Assembly (NCBI RefSeq): GCF_021653975.1
Contig: NZ_JAJKFK010000001.1
Coordinates: forward strand, 1,146,863 to 1,210,862
Length of the DNA: 64,000 nucleotides
Direction: 5' to 3'
From: Amycolatopsis sp. GM8
Lineage (GTDB): Bacteria; Actinomycetota; Actinomycetes; Mycobacteriales; Pseudonocardiaceae
Notes under the pieces: model-generated
What the model was told of the DNA's origin: nothing
The model's database searches: none
Seen by the model: the letters and a program-made list of their open reading frames with translations, nothing else
Translations under genes and position numbers: made by a program
Shown: positions 59,820 through 64,000 of the stretch, piece by piece
Numbering within the stretch: position 1 is the stretch's first letter
Layout: every line of letters begins with the position of its first letter

Positions 59820-60515
59820 TCAGAGCCCGTACTTGTCCGCGGTCACGTACTTGACGCCGAGTTCGCTGAGCTTGTCGCGGAGTCCGTAGCGGTCGAGGCC
59901 GAGTTCGCCGTTCCGGAAGGCTTCCCGGGTGGCTTCTTCCTTGGTCGCACGCGCCTGCGCCGCTTCGAGCGCCCGGTCCACGTCCGCGCGCGGCACGACG
60001 ACGACCCCGTCGTCGTCGGCGAGGATCGCGTCACCGGGCACGATGTGTTGCCCGGCAACGGTAATCGGGATGTTCACCGCGCCCGCAGTGGCCTTCACGG
60101 TGCCCTGCGCGGAGACAGCGGCCGACCACACGGGGAAGTTCATCGCGTGCAGTTCGGCCACATCGCGCACACCCGTGGTGGTGACCAGACCCCGGACGCC
60201 ACGGTGCCGCAGCGCTGTCGCGAACAGTTCGCCGAACAGGCCGTCGGTGTTGGGCGACGTCGTCGTGACCACGAGCAGGTCGCCGGGCTGGGTCTGTTCG
60301 ACGGCGGCGTGGATCATCAGGTTGTCCCCCGGCCAGCACACCACCGTCACCGCCGTGCCGCCGATGCGCGAACCGAGATGCGTAGGACGCAGCGCGGGGC
60401 CGAGATATCCCGTGCGGCCCATGGCTTCGTGCACGGTGGCCACCCCGTACCCGGCAAGCTTGTCCACAGTGGACAGATCCGCGCGCGGCGGGTTCGTGAC
60501 GATCACGCCGGTCAT
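59820..60515 (-). CDS. 4-carboxy-4-hydroxy-2-oxoadipate aldolase-like (RraA fold)
   Basis: A 231-residue RraA-like aldolase (TVHEAMGRTGYLGPALRP; the metal/substrate loop in GLVTTTGVRDVAEL). In gallate and protocatechuate 4,5-cleavage, GalC/LigK splits CHA to pyruvate and oxaloacetate. The ATG at 60515 overlaps the GalB-like stop (4 bp). RraA homologues without activity also exist, but the context supports the aldolase. Confidence 0.85.
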   Translation of the reverse strand: MTGVIVTNPPRADLSTVDKLAGYGVATVHEAMGRTGYLGPALRPTHLGSRIGGTAVTVVCWPGDNLMIHAAVEQTQPGDLLVVTTTSPNTDGLFGELFATALRHRGVRGLVTTTGVRDVAELHAMNFPVWSAAVSAQGTVKATAGAVNIPITVAGQHIVPGDAILADDDGVVVVPRADVDRALEAAQARATKEEATREAFRNGELGLDRYGLRDKLSELGVKYVTADKYGL

Positions 60516-61234
60516 GCCAGCTCCCCGGTCACCTGCGGGTACAGCCGCACGTAGGCCTCGCCCATGGTGCTGTGCGGCAGCCCGAGGTTCGGCCCGGCGT
60601 TGCGCTTGACCTGCACACCGCGCCGTTTCGCGAGATCCGTGTAGTAGTCCCACATGTGCTGCTGCGCCGGCAGGCATTCCATCGCCGCGCGCTTGGTGTC
60701 GAACACGGAGGTGATGTCCAGCAGCACGTTGGGCTTGAAGTCGCACTGCTCGGGCTGGTGGGGTTCGAAGAAGAACACCGGCGGCGCCCCCAGCGGCTCG
60801 CCCGGCGCCTCGTACCCGACGGCCTGCGCGAGCACGCGCGCCTGCAGGGCCATGCGGGCGGCGGCCGGGTGATCGCCGTTGTACGGGTCCACCAGGGGAT
60901 GCGTCAGCACGACGGTCGGGACCACTTCGCGGTAGACGCGCACGATCCGGTCGACCAGCTCCGGCGACTCGACCAGCGGGTAGTCCCCGGCGTCGAGGAA
61001 CTCGATCTCCGCGCCCAGTGCCTTCGCAGCGTTGGTGGCCTCCTCGCGGCGGATCTGCTTGATCTGTTCGAGGGAGTTCCCCTCCCGCCACGCCTTCGCC
61101 GACTCACCGCGTTCGCCATAGGTAAGGCACAACACGGTGGCGCGGTCCCCACGGGCCGTGGCCAACGCGATCGCCCCCGCCGCACGCCAGACGAAATCGC
61201 CCGCGTGCGCACTGACCACCAACAACGAACCCAT
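60512..61234 (-). CDS. 4-oxalomesaconate hydratase-like (GalB, PIG-L fold)
   Basis: A 240-residue LmbE/PIG-L-fold protein. The family HPDD box is SAHAGDFVWRAAGAIAL, as in GalB hydratases and unlike the deacetylases. HPLVDPYNGDHPAA carries the second metal site. GalB adds water to 4-oxalomesaconate just before the aldolase. GAGGAG 6 nt before the ATG at 61234. It is the first gene of the operon. Confidence 0.85.
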   Translation of the reverse strand: MGSLLVVSAHAGDFVWRAAGAIALATARGDRATVLCLTYGERGESAKAWREGNSLEQIKQIRREEATNAAKALGAEIEFLDAGDYPLVESPELVDRIVRVYREVVPTVVLTHPLVDPYNGDHPAAARMALQARVLAQAVGYEAPGEPLGAPPVFFFEPHQPEQCDFKPNVLLDITSVFDTKRAAMECLPAQQHMWDYYTDLAKRRGVQVKRNAGPNLGLPHSTMGEAYVRLYPQVTGELA

Positions 61235-61317
61235 TGCAGCTCCTCGGAAGTACTCGGCTCTAAGCCGACCCTAGGAGCGCCACCACAAGATTGTCAACAA
61301 TTTGGTAGACGATCTGC

Positions 61318-61893
61318 TCAGGTCTTCCGCCCGGTGAAAGCCAGCAGCCGATCGCTTGCACCCGCCAGCGGCGAGACCAGCAGCGGCGGCCCGAACCGGC
61401 CCGACCGGTCGTCGCCGGTGATGAAGAACGGCGCCAGATCGAGGAGTTCCTCGGCCAGCGCCGCCGGCAGCGGGCGCTCGTGGCCGCAGGCCCGCGCGAC
61501 ATCCCAGCCGTGCACCGCGACCTCGACCGCGCCCGCGCTGGTCAGGATGCCCGTGGTCAGCGGGCTGCCGCCGACGGACACCGAACCCGGCGCGTCCGCG
61601 GCACTCCACGCGGCGAGCAAGCGGCAGGCGCGGTCCTTCAGAACCGTGACGGGGTCACCGGAGCCGGCCTCGGGCACGTCGAGCGTGACGTGCCCGAGGT
61701 CGGCGGCTTCGTGCAACGCGAGCAGCGAATCGTCCATGTGCGCCAGGAGTTCGCGCAGGTTCCAGTCCCGGCAAGGAGTGGGGCGCGGCAGCAGCGCGGG
61801 TGTCACGAGGTGCAGGCTGCCGAGGGTGTAGTTGACCGCGCGTTCGAGCAGCCCGATGCCGCCGACCAGCGCCGCCGCGCCCTCATCGATCAT
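61318..61893 (-). CDS. TIGR03086-type DinB-like metal-binding protein
   Basis: A 191-residue four-helix protein (TPCRDWNLRELLAHMDDSLLAL; AVHGWDVARACG). His residues in LLAHMDD and AVHGWDVA form the metal site of the maleylpyruvate-isomerase/mycothiol-S-transferase fold. Its ATG overlaps the SigG stop by 4 bp, so it is co-translated with the sigma factor and is probably its partner or target. The reaction is unknown. Confidence 0.82.
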   Translation of the reverse strand: MIDEGAAALVGGIGLLERAVNYTLGSLHLVTPALLPRPTPCRDWNLRELLAHMDDSLLALHEAADLGHVTLDVPEAGSGDPVTVLKDRACRLLAAWSAADAPGSVSVGGSPLTTGILTSAGAVEVAVHGWDVARACGHERPLPAALAEELLDLAPFFITGDDRSGRFGPPLLVSPLAGASDRLLAFTGRKT

Positions 61894-62879
61894 CGAGCCA
61901 GGACCTCGGGGAGGCCGAACTTCGCGAACAGCGACAGGTCGAAAAAGCACGCGACATGCTCGACGCCGGACGCCGACAACGTGAGCACCGGCAGGTTGAA
62001 CGGCCGGTAGACGTCGCCGTCGCGCATGTACAGGCCGAACGCGGGCTGTCCGTTCGCCCGGGTCGGGACGAGCCGCATGTCGCCGGGACCATCGGCCGGG
62101 CACTGGGTGTCGATGAGCCGCGCGATGTTCTCCGCGCCCTGGTACCAGCCGATGAACGGCGGCATCTCCCAGACGGCGTCCTTGGTGAACAGCTCGACCA
62201 TCGCGGTGATGTCCTTGCGCTCGAACGCGTCCACGTACCGGTCCAGCAGCTCACGCTGGTCCGCGGCGCTGGGCTCGACGACCTCTTCCTCGTGCGGGGT
62301 GACCTCGGCCAGCTGCGTGCGGGCGCGCTGGAGAATGCTGTTGACCGCGGTGGTCGTCGTGTTGAGCACCTTCGCGACCTCGGCGGCGCGCCACTGCAGG
62401 ACGTCACGCAAGATCAGCACGGCGCGCTGGCGCGGCGGCAGATGCTGCAGCGCGGCGATGAGCGCGAGGCGGATGGTCTCCCGGGAGGTCACGATCGCGG
62501 CGGGGTCGGACTGCTCGGCGCCGACCATCGCGTCCGGCACGGGTTCGAGCCACGGCACCTCGGCCTGCTCGACCAGCTCGTCGCCGGCTTGTGCGCCCGG
62601 GTTGCCGAGTCCCGTCGGCAACGGGCGTTTGCCGCGGTTCTCCAGCGCGGTCAGGCACACGCGGGTGGCGATCCGGTAGAGCCAGGTGCGCAGCGACGAA
62701 CGGCCCTCGAACTTCTCGTAGGACTTCCATGCGCGCAAGTAGGTCTCCTGCACCAGATCCTCGGCGTCGTGCACCGAGCCCAGCATGCGGTAACAGTGCG
62801 CGAGCAGCTCACGTCTGTACGGGTCGGCCTGACGAAGGAAATCCTCGTCGGCCGGTCTCTCGGTCAGTGTCATGGTCAC
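61890..62879 (-). CDS. sigG: SigG-type ECF sigma factor
   Basis: A 329-residue sigma factor matching mycobacterial SigG in order: PYRRELLAHCYRMLGSVHDA, EDLVQETYLRAWKSYEKFEG, LHHLPPRQRAVLIL-like region 4, then a SnoaL-like tail with AVWEMPPFIGWYQGAENI. GTG at 62879 has GGAGG 8 nt upstream; ATG at 62873 is possible. No anti-sigma gene; the tail probably regulates. Confidence 0.9.
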   Translation of the reverse strand: MTMTLTERPADEDFLRQADPYRRELLAHCYRMLGSVHDAEDLVQETYLRAWKSYEKFEGRSSLRTWLYRIATRVCLTALENRGKRPLPTGLGNPGAQAGDELVEQAEVPWLEPVPDAMVGAEQSDPAAIVTSRETIRLALIAALQHLPPRQRAVLILRDVLQWRAAEVAKVLNTTTTAVNSILQRARTQLAEVTPHEEEVVEPSAADQRELLDRYVDAFERKDITAMVELFTKDAVWEMPPFIGWYQGAENIARLIDTQCPADGPGDMRLVPTRANGQPAFGLYMRDGDVYRPFNLPVLTLSASGVEHVACFFDLSLFAKFGLPEVLAR

Positions 62880-62930
62880 CAGCATCGCCTCCACTCCGGT
62901 GCCTGTACAGACCAGGCGAACCGGCGAAAC

Positions 62931-63902
62931 TCATCGGTGCTGGCGCGGCCGGTTTTCCGGCGGCAGGCCGCGCGCCGCTTCGGCGAGCACGCCACGTAAC
63001 CACAGATGGCCGGGGTCCTCGTCGAAGTTCGCGTGCCACCACAACTTCTCGACGATCGGCTCAGGATTGCCGGGACATTCGAGGACCCGCAGGCCCAGCC
63101 GCCCGGCGACCTGGTGTGCGAGACGCTCCTGCAGCAGCGCGACCCGGTCGGTACCGGCGACCAGGTGCGGCACCGCCTGGTAGCTCTCGACACGCACCGC
63201 GACCTGCGGCCGGATGCCGAACGTCGTGAGCTGTCGCGCGATCGGCGCGGCCGTCGGATAGCCCTGGTTGGGCTGGTAGGGCACGACCCAGAACAGGCGC
63301 GCGAGGTCATCGAGGCTGGGCTGGTCCGTGTCCAGCTCGCGGTTGGCCTCGGCGACGACGCACACCCAGCGATCGCGGAACAGCTCCGCCGACCGCAGCC
63401 CGGGGATCCGGAACCGGCCCGCCGGCGGGGCGATCATGCCGTCCATCAGGCGCACGTTCTCCTCGACGTCGGCCGCCATCGCCTCGCGCACCAGACGCAG
63501 GTGCAACCGGACCCGCGGGGCCCGCTCGTCCAGCAGCCGCGCGAGATGCTCCCCGAGCACGGCGATCGTGTAGTCGGCGACGAGCAGCGTGAACTCGCGG
63601 CGCGAAACCTTCGGATCGAAGCTCTCCCCCGCGGCGAACAGCCGTTCCGCCGCCGCGCACACGACCTCGACCTGCTCGGCGAGCTGGGTCGCGAGCGGCG
63701 AGAGCACGTAACCGCCCTTGCCGCGGACGAGCAGCTCGTCGCCGAAATGCCGGCGCAGCCGGGAGAGCGCCGCGCTCGCCGCGGGCTGGGTGACGCCGAC
63801 CCGCTCGGCCGCGCGCGTGACGTTGCGCTCCCGGATCAGCTCTCGCAGCATGACCAGGAGGTTGAGATCCAGGTTCGCCAGATGCGCCACGGGTCGATTC
63901 AT
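62931..63902 (-). CDS. LysR-family regulator
   Basis: A 323-residue LTTR. The HTH is LDLNLLVMLRELIRERNVTR, AAERVGVTQPAASAALSRL. The C-terminal effector domain resembles NodD/LinR-type regulators of aromatic or halogenated compound breakdown. ATG at 63902. It is 50 bp upstream of sigG in the same direction, and about 2.6 kb from the ring-cleavage operon it might control. Confidence 0.87.
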   Translation of the reverse strand: MNRPVAHLANLDLNLLVMLRELIRERNVTRAAERVGVTQPAASAALSRLRRHFGDELLVRGKGGYVLSPLATQLAEQVEVVCAAAERLFAAGESFDPKVSRREFTLLVADYTIAVLGEHLARLLDERAPRVRLHLRLVREAMAADVEENVRLMDGMIAPPAGRFRIPGLRSAELFRDRWVCVVAEANRELDTDQPSLDDLARLFWVVPYQPNQGYPTAAPIARQLTTFGIRPQVAVRVESYQAVPHLVAGTDRVALLQERLAHQVAGRLGLRVLECPGNPEPIVEKLWWHANFDEDPGHLWLRGVLAEAARGLPPENRPRQHR

Positions 63903-63945
63903 GACCGTCCGAGTGTAGGTGGACAACCGGCCGTGCGACGCACCT

Positions 63946-64000
63946 TCAGTCGTGGACGCTGCCCGGCGGGTACGTCAGGTCTATCGCCTGCTCGGGCACC
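63946..64000 (-). CDS. C-terminal end of an unidentified gene
   Basis: The last 17 residues, VPEQAIDLTYPPGSVHD, followed by TGA (63946-63948). The rest lies past the window edge. Too short to name. Confidence 0.45.
   Translation of the reverse strand, partial: VPEQAIDLTYPPGSVHD

Overview
The window is 64 kb of high-GC DNA from an actinomycete, most likely a member of the Pseudonocardiaceae such as Amycolatopsis. I infer this from gene content, not from a marker-gene comparison. The indicators are a fused F420 cofactor gene (fbiC), a WhiB protein, SigG- and SigJ-type sigma factors with SnoaL-like tails, an LCP cell-wall ligase, DUF3159, DUF3618 and DUF5684 proteins, and many GTG starts. Several starts have a TANNNT box 6-7 nt upstream, the signature of leaderless transcription.

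Layout. 1-6.6 kb holds a thiolase fragment, methylmalonyl-CoA epimerase, a TetR/SPW pair, a DivIVA-like coiled-coil protein, a universal stress protein, a class III adenylate cyclase, two divergent one-domain GntR proteins and a divergent ProA-like enzyme. 6.6-11 kb holds an M50B protein, a HhH-GPD glycosylase, a decayed Erm methyltransferase that still has its leader peptide and stacked attenuator hairpins, an HtrA-like protease, orn and tRNA-His. 11.3-14.6 kb is a decayed island in tRNA-Lys, bounded by 39-bp direct repeats. It carries a truncated integrase, a broken PIN-type toxin-antitoxin pair, large hairpins, a tRNA-Pro 3' fragment and an intact YdcF-like protein.

15-30 kb has a pepE-aspD couple facing a Dcu-type transporter, a secreted beta-propeller, a GAF-PP2C/STAS signalling pair, WhiB, an iron-sulfur protein with an HxlR regulator, a Baeyer-Villiger-type monooxygenase with an AraC regulator, a GH13 glucosidase and an IS1634-like transposase without visible ends. 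30-45 kb has fbiC followed by a nine-unit tandem repeat, kynU, an acyl-CoA ligase, a pair of perfect inverted DnaA boxes, an SDR, an MFS transporter, a diguanylate cyclase, a phospholipase A2 fused to a membrane acyltransferase-like region, and LCP.

45-64 kb has a second monooxygenase with a TetR, an odd class I tRNA with a UAG anticodon, PAP2, a reductase pseudogene, a two-component system, a flavin hydroxylase with DUF3159, an ECF sigma factor facing two NAD(P)-binding proteins, a TetR/SDR pair with three near-identical operators, and a ring-cleavage operon (GalB-like hydratase, GalC-like aldolase, extradiol dioxygenase). It ends with SigG, its partner and a LysR regulator.

The most unusual signal is at 39,314-39,576 on the minus strand, between the MFS gene and the diguanylate cyclase. 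Four repeats about 75 bp apart each carry a Shine-Dalgarno sequence and a six-codon reading frame ending in TGA. They encode MSNRDF three times and MANRDF once. The copies differ mostly at synonymous positions and in the spacers, which suggests selection on translation of a hexapeptide.
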